Shown: positions 17,711 to 27,002 of the stretch, piece by piece
Layout: the number at the start of each line of letters is the position of its first letter
Position numbering within the stretch: the first letter of the stretch is position 1
NCBI GenBank assembly: GCA_965262665.1
Contig: CBDHFR010000004.1
Location: 1,922,001-1,986,000 of the forward strand
Source of the DNA: CBDBND01 sp965262665
Lineage (GTDB): Bacteria > Pseudomonadota > Alphaproteobacteria > Rhodospirillales > Rhodospirillaceae
Length of the DNA: 64,000 bases
Direction: 5' to 3'
The notes under the pieces: model-generated
What the model saw: only the letters and a program-made list of their open reading frames with translations
What the model was told of the DNA's origin: nothing
Database searches by the model: none
Made by a program: the position numbers and the translations under genes

Positions 17711-18922
17711 CTATCTCAGGGCGTTAACAGGATCCAAGCCGGACGCCTGCCGGGCCGGCATGAATCCAGCGACAATGCCAACAATGACGGCGGCAGCCAG
17801 ACCAAGTGCCAGCGAACCGATGGTGATCACCATAGGCACGCCACTGACACTGCCGTAGCCAACGGCCGCAACAATACCGAGACCGGCGCCGAAGAAGCCA
17901 GAGGTTAGCGCCACGACCACGGTTTCGGTAAGGAACTGGAAGTTAATCTGTCCGTCTTCCGCACCGACAGCCTTGCGTACACCGATTTCGGGAACCCGTT
18001 CTCTCACCGCGATGAGCATGATGTTTGCGATCACAATCGCGGCGACGAGCAAAGCCACACCGGCGGCAGCTGGCAAGTATTGCAACAGCACGCGATTGGC
18101 GTTGGAAACGATGTCCTGCACCAGTTCCGGCGTAATAACGACAAAGTCATTGGGCTCGCTTTCCGCCAGGGAATGACGTTCCCGCATAACAGCGTTGATT
18201 TGCGTTGCGGCTTCTTCTACCCGGTCCGGGCCGTCAAGAACGATGCGCCCGGCGAAGACGTGATCCACATTCATAAGTCGGCGCATGAGTGTGGTTAGCG
18301 GCACATGAATTTCATCATCTTTATCGGCGCCGTGGGTGTCGATCCCTTGAAGCTCGAGAACGCCTTTAATACGCAGAGGAACTGAGCCCGCCAGGATCGT
18401 CTTACCGATGGGGTCTTCGTCGCCGAACAGTGCATCAGCGGCACGCCGGCCGATGACCGTCACCCGGGACGCGGAGTCTACTTCATCTTGGGTGAAGTAT
18501 TCCCCTTCCATCACGCCCCGCTGCCATACGGCCTCGGTGTTGGCGGTGTAGCCGTATATGGACATCTGCCGGGTATTGCCTTCGTAGCGAATGTCCTGCG
18601 CTGGGAACCATTGCATGGCGCCCTGCAGGACCACACCATCGACTTCATTTTCCAATGCGGCGAAGTCTTCCATTTTTAATGACGTAATTGGCCCGTCGGA
18701 ACGAGGACCCATATGTCCGCCACCTGCGACGATATTTATTGTCGCCGTTGAGAAGGTCTTATTGACCGTGTCCATCATCGCCTGTTCGGCACCGACGCCC
18801 ATGGCGCGCATGAACACCAAAGCGGTCACACCGACAACGATACCCACGGCCATAAAAAACGTACGCATTTTGTAGCGCATCATCATCCGCGCACTACCGG
18901 CAAAGAGAAGTTTCGTATTCAT
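17711..18922 (-). CDS. MacB/FtsX-type ABC permease (first copy)
   Basis: 403 residues with the same layout: helix 1 near residue 20, a MacB_PCD periplasmic domain, then three helices and the end PARQASGLDPVNALR, the usual FtsX tail. VRERVPEIGVRKAVGAEDG is the cytoplasmic coupling loop that contacts the ATPase. Its start overlaps the end of the ATPase gene by four bases (ATGA), indicating coupling. Together with the adaptor, the ATPase and the second permease it makes a complete tripartite inner-membrane pump; an outer-membrane TolC is not in the window. Confidence 0.85.
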   Translation of the reverse strand: MNTKLLFAGSARMMMRYKMRTFFMAVGIVVGVTALVFMRAMGVGAEQAMMDTVNKTFSTATINIVAGGGHMGPRSDGPITSLKMEDFAALENEVDGVVLQGAMQWFPAQDIRYEGNTRQMSIYGYTANTEAVWQRGVMEGEYFTQDEVDSASRVTVIGRRAADALFGDEDPIGKTILAGSVPLRIKGVLELQGIDTHGADKDDEIHVPLTTLMRRLMNVDHVFAGRIVLDGPDRVEEAATQINAVMRERHSLAESEPNDFVVITPELVQDIVSNANRVLLQYLPAAAGVALLVAAIVIANIMLIAVRERVPEIGVRKAVGAEDGQINFQFLTETVVVALTSGFFGAGLGIVAAVGYGSVSGVPMVITIGSLALGLAAAVIVGIVAGFMPARQASGLDPVNALR

Positions 18923-19638
18923 GCCACATCTCCTATTTGAGATTCACTTGAAGTTGTTTCACTTGGGGTAACGTCACGCAATTCAATGAGGCGGCCGTCA
19001 TCGATGTGCACGACCCGTTTGGCTCTTTTTGCTAAATTCTCATCGTGGGTGATGACGATGATGGTTCTACCGCCTTCATTAAGTTTCTGAAAAAGATCCA
19101 TGAGATCTTCACCGGACGCCTTGTCTAAGTTGCCAGTCGGCTCGTCCGCCAAAATAAGTTCGGGGTCGGTCACCAATGCCCGAGCGATGGCCACCCGCTG
19201 CTGCTGCCCACCGGAAAGCTCTTCGGGATAGTGCTTCATACGATCGCCCAAACTGACTTGCTCGAGGGCGGCGATGGCCCGTTGTTCGGGGTTATCCGCG
19301 TTGGAGTAAATCAACGGAATTTCGACGTTTTCTATGGCGCTGGTGCGAGGGAGCAGATGAAACTGCTGAAAGACAAAACCGATTTTCTGATTGCGCAGCT
19401 TGGCCAACTTGGCCGACGACAAATCTGAAACAGACTCACCATCCAACTGGTACTCGCCGGAATCGGCGCGATCAAGCAGACCCAAGATATTCATCAACGT
19501 CGATTTACCCGATCCAGAGGGGCCGGCAATGGCGACGTACTCGCCCTGACTAATATTGATTTCAACGTTCTTCAACACTTCAAGTAGTCCTTCATCAGGA
19601 CGTGGGTAGGATTTACAAATCCCCTTTAACTGAATCAC
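18919..19638 (-). CDS. ABC transporter ATPase (MacB/LolD type)
   Basis: 239 residues with Walker A GPSGSGKST at residues 39-47, Q-loop FVFQQFHLLPRT, signature LSGGQQQRVAIARAL, Walker B LILADEPTGNLD and switch histidine VITHDENLAK. The sequence is that of the lipoprotein/macrolide export group. It is the second gene of the operon and overlaps the downstream permease start. Nothing suggests loss of function. Confidence 0.92.
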   Translation of the reverse strand: MIQLKGICKSYPRPDEGLLEVLKNVEINISQGEYVAIAGPSGSGKSTLMNILGLLDRADSGEYQLDGESVSDLSSAKLAKLRNQKIGFVFQQFHLLPRTSAIENVEIPLIYSNADNPEQRAIAALEQVSLGDRMKHYPEELSGGQQQRVAIARALVTDPELILADEPTGNLDKASGEDLMDLFQKLNEGGRTIIVITHDENLAKRAKRVVHIDDGRLIELRDVTPSETTSSESQIGDVA

Positions 19639-19680
19639 AGGCCTCTCCTTTGCCCCTAAACATGCCTCTTAACCCGGCCC

Positions 19681-20739
19681 TCAACTTGGGTTGAGCTGGA
19701 TAAGGTCGCCTTCGCTCACCCCGTCGACAATCTCAACACGCTGGTTCGTTCGCCACCCGACCCGCACTGGCTGTTCGATCCAATCGCCATTTCTTTCCAC
19801 AACAATGACAGGTAGGCCGTTCTGCCGGCGTAAAGCGCTGCGTGGTGCGGTTAGTACGTTTTCCCGTTGCTCCAATTGAAGACGGACATGGGCCGTCATC
19901 TCCGGGCGTAGAACGCGGCCTTCCTGCCCTTCGAAATCCAGTACGACAATGTAATTAACAACGCTATTTTGCAATTCGGCCTTGGGATTGATGGCTGTCA
20001 CAGTCGCTTCGAAATCGGTGTCTGAATAGGTATCGACCTCGAAACTCGCTTTCTGTCCCACGAAAACGCGACCGATATCCGTTTCGTCTACGTAAGCCTG
20101 CACTTCCAACCGATCAAGATCCACAATGGACACGAACGACGGCGCTACAAAACTGGCGGCAACCGTTTCGCCTTCACGGGTGGTCACATCGGCAATCACA
20201 CCGCGAATGGGTGCGGTGATCTTGCTATAGCCAAGATCGATCCGTGCCGACTGGACCCGGGCTTCGTTTAAAGCCAAGCGCGCCCGCGCCACATTCAAAT
20301 CGCGGATCGCCGCTTCCAGATCGGCTTCCGGACTATAGCCCTGTGACGCGAGATCCTGTTTTCGTTTGAGATTGCTTTCGGCCAAAGCGATTTCCGCTTT
20401 GGACAATTGCACGTCGGCTTCCGCCTGCGCCACCAGCGCTTCGAACGGCATTGAGTCGATCTGTGCCAGAAGGTCTCCCGCTTCAACCGTGTCGCCAACT
20501 TTCACCGGCAAGCTTTGAACGATACCGGACACCCGCGAGCCCACATTGATTTCTGCACCGACTATCGGGCGGATCACACCCGTGGCGATCACTTCCCGGG
20601 TCAATGTTTCGCGGCTGACTTTGGTTGTCTTAATATCGGCCTGGGCTGGCGCCACGGCGTCGTCCTGCCACATGAACAGCACGGTGACTGCAATCACCCC
20701 GGTCACCAGCAATGCAATCCATTTCATATTGATCGGCAT
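19681..20739 (-). CDS. Periplasmic adaptor (MacA/RND-type membrane fusion protein)
   Basis: 352 residues: one N-terminal anchor helix (WIALLVTGVIAVTVLFMW), a lipoyl half-motif (GSRVSGIVQSLPVKVGDTVE), a coiled-coil hairpin rich in Ala, Glu and Lys (residues about 100-165), the second lipoyl half (ITAPIRGVIADVTTREGETV) and a beta-barrel/MP domain. The family links an inner-membrane pump to an outer-membrane channel. First gene of the operon, 213 bases from the divergent tetR gene. An ATG at 20727 is an alternative start. Confidence 0.9.
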   Translation of the reverse strand: MPINMKWIALLVTGVIAVTVLFMWQDDAVAPAQADIKTTKVSRETLTREVIATGVIRPIVGAEINVGSRVSGIVQSLPVKVGDTVEAGDLLAQIDSMPFEALVAQAEADVQLSKAEIALAESNLKRKQDLASQGYSPEADLEAAIRDLNVARARLALNEARVQSARIDLGYSKITAPIRGVIADVTTREGETVAASFVAPSFVSIVDLDRLEVQAYVDETDIGRVFVGQKASFEVDTYSDTDFEATVTAINPKAELQNSVVNYIVVLDFEGQEGRVLRPEMTAHVRLQLEQRENVLTAPRSALRRQNGLPVIVVERNGDWIEQPVRVGWRTNQRVEIVDGVSEGDLIQLNPS

Positions 20740-20914
20740 GAACGGGAATTCATTTTACGGCGTTGATAGGAGGATAGGGCCTGACAGCACGCCATCACAG
20801 CAACTATGAGCCAACACGGGCACCCTCTTTTCCGCAGTTTATAGGCCAAACCGACCGTCACAACCAACTGAATAGCCTAGGCACTGGGCAACATCAAGAA
20901 AATTGTACACGGAT

Positions 20915-20928
20915 GTCTATTTTTAGAC
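20915..20928. promoter_or_regulatory. Candidate TetR operator palindrome
   Basis: GTCTA-TTTT-TAGAC is a perfect 5-base inverted repeat 24 bases before the tetR start and within the divergent region shared with the efflux operon. TetR-type repressors commonly bind such palindromes between their own gene and the pump they control. Seen directly as a palindrome; the regulatory role is inferred. Confidence 0.45.
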
Positions 20929-20952
20929 TATGGTGTTCCTCTGGAAAAAATC

Positions 20953-21546
20953 ATGCTCGATCACCCACAGGCACAATCCGACAGCCCCAAGAAGGGCAAA
21001 GTCGCCCGCCGACGCAGCCGCACCCGGACGGAGTTGCTCAACGTTGCCGCCGATAAATTCCTCGAATTCGGCGTGGAAAACGTCAGTGTCGACGACCTAA
21101 TTGAAGCGGTCGGAATTTCCAGGGGTACTTTTTATAGTTTGTTCGATAGCCGCGACGATGTGGTCCACCAGATCATTCAGCCGGTCCTGGTCAAAGGGAT
21201 TAACAGCCTTAAGAACGTACAAGAAACCAATGCGCGAGAACGACTGCACTCCGTCTTACGTGTTTATGTGGATATGTGGACAGAAGACTCGAAAGCACTT
21301 GTCTTGGCGTTCAAACTCAACAAACGATTCATGCAAATGTTCGAGCCGGAACATATGATGTTTTCAAACCTGACCGAAAAGCATCTCAAATCGGTAGCAC
21401 AGAGTGGGATATTGAAGTTCGAAAACGATCACGTCGCCCGCCGTCTCATCGGCCGGTGCGCCATCGACGTTTTGACAGTACTGCAGGACGAAGACACGTT
21501 TGAGGAGACCTTTCTCTCGGTCATGGAAGATATGCTGGTTAAGTAG
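20953..21546 (+). CDS. TetR-family transcriptional regulator
   Basis: 197 residues. The basic N-terminus (KGKVARRRSRTRTELL) is followed by the TetR helix-turn-helix (VSVDDLIEAVGISRGTFYSLF, residues about 45-65) and an all-helical ligand domain. It is divergent from the MacA-like gene, the usual arrangement for a repressor of an efflux operon. The ATG at 20953 follows a purine-rich stretch (CTCTGGAAAAA). The inducer cannot be predicted. Confidence 0.88.
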   Translation: MLDHPQAQSDSPKKGKVARRRSRTRTELLNVAADKFLEFGVENVSVDDLIEAVGISRGTFYSLFDSRDDVVHQIIQPVLVKGINSLKNVQETNARERLHSVLRVYVDMWTEDSKALVLAFKLNKRFMQMFEPEHMMFSNLTEKHLKSVAQSGILKFENDHVARRLIGRCAIDVLTVLQDEDTFEETFLSVMEDMLVK

Positions 21547-21797
21547 GCTCGTTCTACTGCGGCGTCCATTCTCCCTTGACGGACACCCGGTGCAGGATAC
21601 GCGGGCCTTCGTAATCGGGGATCCCGCGATGCTGAACTGCACGATTATCCCACAGCAACAGGCCTCGGTTGCGCCAGCGGATACGGCATTGAAACTCTGG
21701 CCGGGTAGCATGCTCGAACAGAAACGTGAGAATCGATTGGCTTTCGTGGGGGTCCAGATCTCTGATCTTATACCAACGGTCATTGAATTTGACCTTC

Positions 21798-22910
21798 GTG
21801 TGCCCATTTGCGCATACCAATCGACATGATTTTCGAGGGCTTGTCGATGAGCTTGTTCCAGGCGTGGCATGCCGCATCGACGATGTCTTCGTAACTGTCG
21901 AAGACGCGGTGCGACAGGTAGGTCTGGCGCAGGTACTGCCAGATGTTTTCGGCCGGGTTCAGCTCCGGCGATCTGGGCGGCAGGAACAGCGGCGTGATGT
22001 TGTCGGGGAACTCCAATTCGGTGGTGGTGTGCCAGCCGGCGCGGTCCATGAGGAGGACGGCGTGTGAGCCGTCGGCGACGGTGCGGCTAATCTCTTCGAG
22101 ATGGGCCGGCATGGCATGGGTGTCGGCGAACGGCATCGCCACGGCCGCACCGGTACCGCGCGCCGGGCAGACGGCGCCGAACAGATAGGCGCTCCGGTAG
22201 CGCTGGTCCTTGGGCTGACGCGGACGGCTGCCGGTGCGCGCCCACTGCCGGACGATGCCGTTCTTCTGGCCAAGGCGCATCTCGTCTTGCCACCACAGCT
22301 CGACCGGCGTTGCGGGCGGCAGGTGGGCTACCGCCGCGGCGAGCGCCCGGGGGAAGTTTCTTTAAACGTCTCCAGCATTGCCGCATCTTGGCCCGGATGG
22401 CGCACCCGGGCGCTCATGTGCGAGAAGCCGAGATCGTGCAGCAGGCGCGAGACCGAGCGCTCGTGATACTCCACCCCGAAGCGGTCCCGGATAACCTCCT
22501 TGAGGTCGAGCCGGCGCCAGCGCACGACGCCGTCCCTGTCCGGGTCCGGCCCCGCCTCGACGATCTCCGCCAACGCCACCCTCTCCACCGCCGTCAGCTG
22601 CGGAACCGCGCCGGGAGATTTGTGGTCGTGCAGGCCCTCGGGGCCTGCCTGATTGAACCGGTACACCCAGTCGCGCAGGCTCTGGCGGTCCATGCCGCCA
22701 ACCGCCGCCGCATCCCTACGGTTCATGCCATCATAAACCGCCGCAATCGCCAGAAGGCGGCGCACCTGATTGGGATCTGTCGCTTTGCGCGCCAAGGCCC
22801 GCGCTTGGACCGCGTCATAGTCCGTTCGCAACGGGATCTTCGCCGACATCAAACCCTCCATTTAAAGCCGGCTTTCTATGAATCACATCATTGCGCCGTG
22901 GGGAAACCCT
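21798..22910 (-). mobile_element. IS630-family element (type b) inside the tauD gene
   Basis: Bounds are approximate: imperfect ends GTGCCCATTTGCGCAT (left) and TTCCCCACGGCGCAATGAT (right, reverse complement). It carries one transposase locus in two frames and separates the two tauD pieces. Different from IS630 types a and c in this window. Confidence 0.7.
21814..22861 (-). pseudogene. IS630 transposase (type b), two frames
   Basis: The first frame (start 22861, MSAKIPLRTDYDAVQARALA nearby) encodes the paired helix-turn-helix part through RLLHDLGFSHMSARVRHPGQ and ends near 22330. The second frame supplies the DDE domain: VELWWQDEMRLGQKNG, LLMDRAGWHTTTEL, PLFLPPRSPELNPAENIWQY. The switch lies around the TTTAAAGAAA stretch near 22360. 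IS630 elements sometimes use programmed frameshifting, so this may be native; no canonical heptamer in the right phase was found, so decay is equally possible. The 3' boundary is approximate. Confidence 0.7.
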
Positions 22911-23658
22911 AAAAGAGAATCAATCTCAACGACCGCTGGTATTAGTGGTCCAGGCCTGATTGACGAACAGCATCTTGTGGCCCGTCTCGGGATGGGTACA
23001 GACCAAAGGATGCTCTGACGCCACCGGCATGCGCAATATGGCTTGGCGGGTGTCCTCGGTTTCGAACAAACCCGATCGCAGTCCGTATAGTCGGCGTCCT
23101 TGTCGATGATCTTCGCGGCGATGTTGCGCTGACAGCCCATGGCGTCGATGGTCACCGTCGCGCCGTTGATGGTCAACAGATCCAACAGCTTCGGGAGAGC
23201 GACGATCTCGTTGGATTTATCAGCCACCTTGGCTTGGCCAAGCACCAGGTTCTGACGTGTGCTCCACGCCGAGATCATGTGGATGCGCTTTGGCGCCGCC
23301 TTCCTGATAGGAGCGCCGCAGCGTCTTGCCGTCGATGGCGACGATGTCCGCGCCGCGCCCGGTGAGCGATGCCGCCCAGGCGATGAAGCAGTGCTGAAAC
23401 TGTTCGGCATCAAGGGCTGCGAAGATGTCACCGAGTTGATCGTGTGAGGGCGTACCATCCGTGAACGGCCGGAAACGGCGCAGAAACGTCAGTTTCCTCT
23501 CGCCGTACTTGGCGATCTCGACCCAGCTCTCACAGCCGGCGGGCACGCCGAGAAGGCATAGCAGCAACACTTCGTCGAGGGGATAGGGGACCGTGGCGCG
23601 TTGCCGCGGGTCGTCGAGATCGGTGAAATGCTCCAGGAAATCAACAATCTGATTAAAG

Positions 23659-24916
23659 TGTAGTGGTTCAGATGTGATCTGACAGTTGGCCGTTTTTCCG
23701 GCGGCCTCTGTTAGGTCAAGTTCAGTTCACGAACTTTTCCTTCCAGATTTCTTTGCCCTCGATCATGGTCTGGAACGGCGTTCTGCCGCAACACATTTTG
23801 CCCTGATGAGTGCGTTCCGTGTTGTAGTGATGTAGCCATTGATCCAGATCGTCCTGCAGCGCATCGACGCTGTCGTAGAGTCTTTTGCGGAACGCGACCT
23901 GGTAGAACTCCTGCAGCACGGTCTTGTGAAAGCGCTCGCGGATGCCGTTTGTTTGCGGTGATTTCACCTTGGTCTTGGTGTGGTCGATATCGTTGATGGC
24001 CAGGAAGAGCTGGTAGTCGTGCTTGTCCGCTCGCCCGCAGTATTCCGTACCCCTGTCGGTCATGATCCGCAGCACAGGCAGGTCGTGCTCGTCATGGAAC
24101 GGCAGCACCCGGTCATTGAGCAGGTCGGCGGCGGTGATCGGCGTCTTGGTGGTGTAGAGCTTGGCCTGCGCGACCTTGGAATAGGGATCGACATAGCTCT
24201 GCTGGTAGATCCGCCCCACCCCCTCTTCAGGGTGCCGACATAGAAGGTGTCCTGTGAACCCAGATAGCCGGGGTGGGCCGTTTCCACCTCGCCGCGGGCT
24301 TCGTCGTCGCGATTCTTCTTTTCCAAGGCCTGCACCTGGGCCTCGTATGTGGGCCTCGGTCAGGATGATGCCGTCCTCGGCGACCCTAGCCTCCAATGCT
24401 TTAAGGCGGGCCTTGAAGTTGGCCAGGTCATGCCGCAGCCAGATCGAACGGACGCCGGAGGGCGAGACAAAGACACCCTGCTTGCGCAGCTCGTTGGAGG
24501 TGCGGGCCTGACCATAGGCCGGAAACTCCAGCGCGGATTTGATCACCGCCTGCTCGGTGGCTTCACCGACGCGGTTGGCAAGATTGGGTTTGCGCCGGGT
24601 GCGCTCGAACAAGGCCTCGACGCCGCCTTCCTCAACCGCGGCCTTGTAGCGGTAAAAGGTGTCGCGCGACATGCCCATGACCTGGCAGGGACCTGGCAGG
24701 CCTTCGACACGTTGCCCAGTTCCTCGGCCAGATTCAGCAATCCAGTTTTGTGTTTGATGATCTTGTCGGTAGTATTCAACATCGTGGTGTCCTCGTTTTG
24801 TGGTTGGTGTGCACCACCATCAAAACGGACAACCACCATCTCCATCAAGAGATGCGCCGCTCCCATTCCAGCTTGCTGGGAAGGGAGCGGTGTCAGATCA
24901 CATCGCGACTAACTCA
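23659..24916 (-). mobile_element. IS481-family element, nested in ISAs1
   Basis: The ends share GATGTGATCTGACA in inverted orientation a short way in from each terminus. It is flanked by an 11-base direct repeat TCTGATTAAAG (23648-23658 and 24917-24927), which marks insertion into the ISAs1 coding sequence. A truncated second copy lies at 61482-61926. Confidence 0.85.
23722..24782 (-). pseudogene. IS481-family transposase, at least three frame interruptions
   Basis: The N-terminus MLNTTDKIIKHKTGLLNLAE starts at 24782. An 11-base tandem duplication (GGACCTGGCAG, near 24692) shifts the frame before MGMSRDTFYRYKAAVEEGGV. The helix-turn-helix and DDE domain follow (LPVLRIMTDRGTEYCGRADK, TKTKVKSPQTNGIRERFHKT, LHHYNTERTHQGKMCCGRTP), with two more shifts near 24340 and 24230. 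The same 11-base duplication occurs in the second copy at 61692. Not functional as read unless the first two frames are joined by frameshifting. Confidence 0.8.
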
Positions 24917-25122
24917 TCTGATTAAAGGCCTCGTTCGCCGTTCCAAACCGTCGCGTCATTTCTGGGATCCTTCTTGCGAATCAAAAGGATCAATAGCGAT
25001 TCAGACTTCTACACTCTTGTCATCCTCAAATTCACCCAATTGCCCTGGCGTAGAGGGGCCGGGCTCTTTATCCCGTTGTACATTTGGGTTAGAACTCTCG
25101 GTCTCAAGCATGAGGAAGATCC

Positions 25123-25572
25123 ATGACCGCCGATGGTCCTGAAAATTGGGATGATGAGCCCCCGCCGCCGTTGACGCACTCGCGCCTGTGTCCCGTTTTT
25201 CTGGCCATGGGCTGGGTTTGTGTCGGGCTTGGGTTTGCCGGCGCGTTTATCCCCGGCATGCCGACCACCATCTTCCTCATTATCGCCCTATGGGCCTTCT
25301 CCAAAAGCTCCGACCGGTTGCGCTGGTGGCTGTGGGCCCATCCCAAGTTCGGGCCGTCGCTGCGCGCCTGGCACCTTCATCGGGTGATCCCACCCCCCGC
25401 AAAAGCGGCGGCGGTGGTTATGATGATGGTTAGTGTGGCGATCATCGCCGTTTCGGCATCGTCCTGGCATGCGCCGGTCATTCTTGCCGCCGTGTTAGCG
25501 CCGATTGCAGTTTGGATCGTGACCCGGAAGAGTGTGATGCCGTCAGCTGACGCTGTACCCGCTGACGTTTAA
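25123..25572 (+). CDS. ybaN: DUF454 (YbaN-like) inner-membrane protein
   Basis: 149 residues with three to four membrane helices. The diagnostic DUF454 core is present: VFLAMGWVCVGLGFAGAFIP, then PGMPTTIFLIIALWAFSKSS and WLWAHPKFGPSLRAW. Function of the family is unknown. It lies between the ISAs1 end and a convergent fliK-like fragment; the ATG at 25123 follows AGGAAG. Confidence 0.85.
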   Translation: MTADGPENWDDEPPPPLTHSRLCPVFLAMGWVCVGLGFAGAFIPGMPTTIFLIIALWAFSKSSDRLRWWLWAHPKFGPSLRAWHLHRVIPPPAKAAAVVMMMVSVAIIAVSASSWHAPVILAAVLAPIAVWIVTRKSVMPSADAVPADV

Positions 25573-25585
25573 GTTTTAAGGCGCT

Positions 25586-26290
25586 TTACGCCCACATACC
25601 GTCTCGTTCCAGCTTTCGAGGTTCGCTCGATCCGATGGGATCGGCAAACTTCTTGGTTACTTGAAACGTCAATCCGCCTTTCAGACCGACTGCTTCGTTG
25701 GCAGCAATAAACAGCCCGGTTAGTTCGCGCCGGATGGTGTCGTCCAGGGTTTCATGGCTACGAATAATCAGATCGAAACTTTTGGTTTCTTCGTGCACCA
25801 TGCCATCCAATTGCAATTCACCCAGTCGTGACAAATCGAGATCGAGTAGAAATCTCAATCCTTTGCCTTTGCCTCTCGCGTTCTTGTCATCGTCATCATC
25901 GTCAGCGGAGTCTTCCCTACGGGTGATGAGATTGATTTTCTCGATCTGTCCATTGGCGTTCCACGGAATGGGCGTGGACCGCCATTCCCCGGTGGTCTCA
26001 CGCACTTGCGCACCCATTTGTGCGACTTCGCCGGACAAAGCCCGGGCGAGATGAGCACCGCGGGGACCGGAGCGCTCTAAGGCGCGCAGGTTGCCCGGCG
26101 CCTTGGACCGTTGGTTGGCCCGGTGTCGGCGCAGCTGGCTGACCGGGATTGGCTCCGGCCTGTCCTGGGTTTTGTTGCGCCGCTGCATTGCCAGCCACCC
26201 TAGACCGCTGTTCTGTGGGAGGAATACCAATGGGAGTCCAATTGACCACTGGCCGGTGGCTAGTGTTCTCGGATAGGTGACTTGCATTTC
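25586..26290 (-). pseudogene. FliK-like flagellar hook-length protein, C-terminal part
   Basis: The C-terminal domain GKGLRFLLDLDLSRLGELQL and DGMVHEETKSFDLIIRSHET (residues leading to LTGLFIAANEAVGLKGGLTF) matches the conserved end of alphaproteobacterial FliK-like proteins, preceded by WRSTPIPWNANGQ. Upstream, a Pro/Gln-rich stretch (NPGQAGANPGQPAAPTPGQP) is in another frame, with a shift near 26090. There is no believable start; the sequence changes character at about 26290, just before cytochrome b561. A matching Pro/Gln-rich N-terminal part lies on the plus strand at 34590-34930 after flhG. The two would join if the interval were inverted. Confidence 0.65.
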
Positions 26291-26345
26291 CACCCAACCC
26301 CGGAAACCATGTGGGCAAGCGAGGGGAAGGGGAGGTTTTCACGAC

Positions 26346-27002
26346 ATGGATCAAAATACCGAGACCGCCTGGGGTACGCGGGCCAAATCGCTGCATTGGT
26401 TGATCGCGTTCATGATTCTGGTGGAAGTGCCGGTCGGCTTCGTCATGGCCTATACCTACGGCGCCCAGTTCACCAACGAGAACATGGCCAAGCTGCACAA
26501 CGTGATGGCGCAGATTCACATCACCAACGGCCTTCTGATCTTGCTACTGGTGACCTACAGGCTGACCTGGCGGTTCAGAAACCCCGTGCCCGGATTGCCG
26601 GCCTCGCTGGAAACCTATCAACGGTGGTTGGCACGCCTGACCCATGGGTTTCTTTACGTGCTTCTATTCACCATGCCCCTGTCAGGCTGGGCGGCCAATT
26701 CCGCGCTTGGGGATACGGAACAATTCGGTGTGACGGAAATCTGGTTCTTCGCTTGGAATATCGTCCCGCCCATCGTGCCGCAGTTGCCCTTGGAGCACCC
26801 GTTCGGTTTCAGCTTTTTTGCCTCCATTCACCGTTATGCCTTGTACACTGGCGGTGTGATCCTCAGCCTGCACCTGTTGGCGGCGATCTGGCATCACTTT
26901 GTGCGCAAGGACAACATTCTCCTGCGCATGTGGCCTGCCGGTGCCGTTGAGGCCGAGCGGGAAGAGGTCAGGTCACTCGAGTCAACTTTACCGGAGCTTT
27001 AA
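26346..27002 (+). CDS. Cytochrome b561-family membrane protein
   Basis: 218 residues with four membrane helices and heme-ligand histidines in helix 1 (RAKSLHWLIAFMIL), helix 2 (KLHNVMAQIHITNGLLILLL), and the later helices (RLTHGFLYVLLFTMPLSGWA; HRYALYTGGVILSLHLLAAI). The ATG at 26346, after GGGGAGG, is preferred over the open frame from 26277. The family passes electrons from quinol or superoxide across the inner membrane. The next gene starts right after the stop and is an exported NADP-binding protein, so the two may form a redox pair. Confidence 0.88.
   Translation: MDQNTETAWGTRAKSLHWLIAFMILVEVPVGFVMAYTYGAQFTNENMAKLHNVMAQIHITNGLLILLLVTYRLTWRFRNPVPGLPASLETYQRWLARLTHGFLYVLLFTMPLSGWAANSALGDTEQFGVTEIWFFAWNIVPPIVPQLPLEHPFGFSFFASIHRYALYTGGVILSLHLLAAIWHHFVRKDNILLRMWPAGAVEAEREEVRSLESTLPEL

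Larger units (their letters stand above)
21554..23095 (-). pseudogene. TauD-family Fe(II)/2-oxoglutarate dioxygenase, split by IS630 and lacking its N-terminus
   Basis: Two pieces on the minus strand. The middle piece (about 23090-22930) reads RQAILRMPVASEHPLVCTHP and ETGHKMLFVNQAW, the region after the first two iron ligands. The C-terminal piece (about 21797-21554) has ESQSILTFLFEHATRPEFQC, LLLWDNRAVQHRGIPDYEG and RILHRVSVKGEWTPQ with the distal iron-ligand histidine and the 2-oxoglutarate arginine region. An IS630 lies between them, and the N-terminal third is missing at a junction with ISAs1 at 23095. Such enzymes hydroxylate sulfonates, herbicide-like ethers or other small acids. Non-functional. 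Confidence 0.75.
23096..25047 (-). mobile_element. ISAs1-family element, N-terminal half, with IS481 nested inside
   Basis: The right end CAGGGCAATTGGGTGAAT (minus strand) at 25047 is followed by GCGTAGAGGG, identical to the 10 bases before the ISAs1 end at 30099. The transposase starts at ATG 24959 (MTRRFGTANEAFNQIVDFLE), is interrupted after a few codons by IS481 (23659-24916), resumes as FTDLDDPRQRATVPYPLDEV, has the catalytic VAIDGKTLRRSY, a frameshift near 23260, and stops at KIIDKDADY (23096). The remaining half, beginning ALKGNQGSL, is at 30099-30686. Confidence 0.88.

Noticed and set aside
24750..25142. 130-codon plus-strand ORF across the ISAs1 terminus
   Set aside because: It spans an IS481 end, an ISAs1 end and the target duplication, so it cannot be a native gene.
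26282..26950. 222-codon plus-strand ORF
   Set aside because: A shifted-frame shadow of cytochrome b561, which has clear heme helices and a ribosome site.
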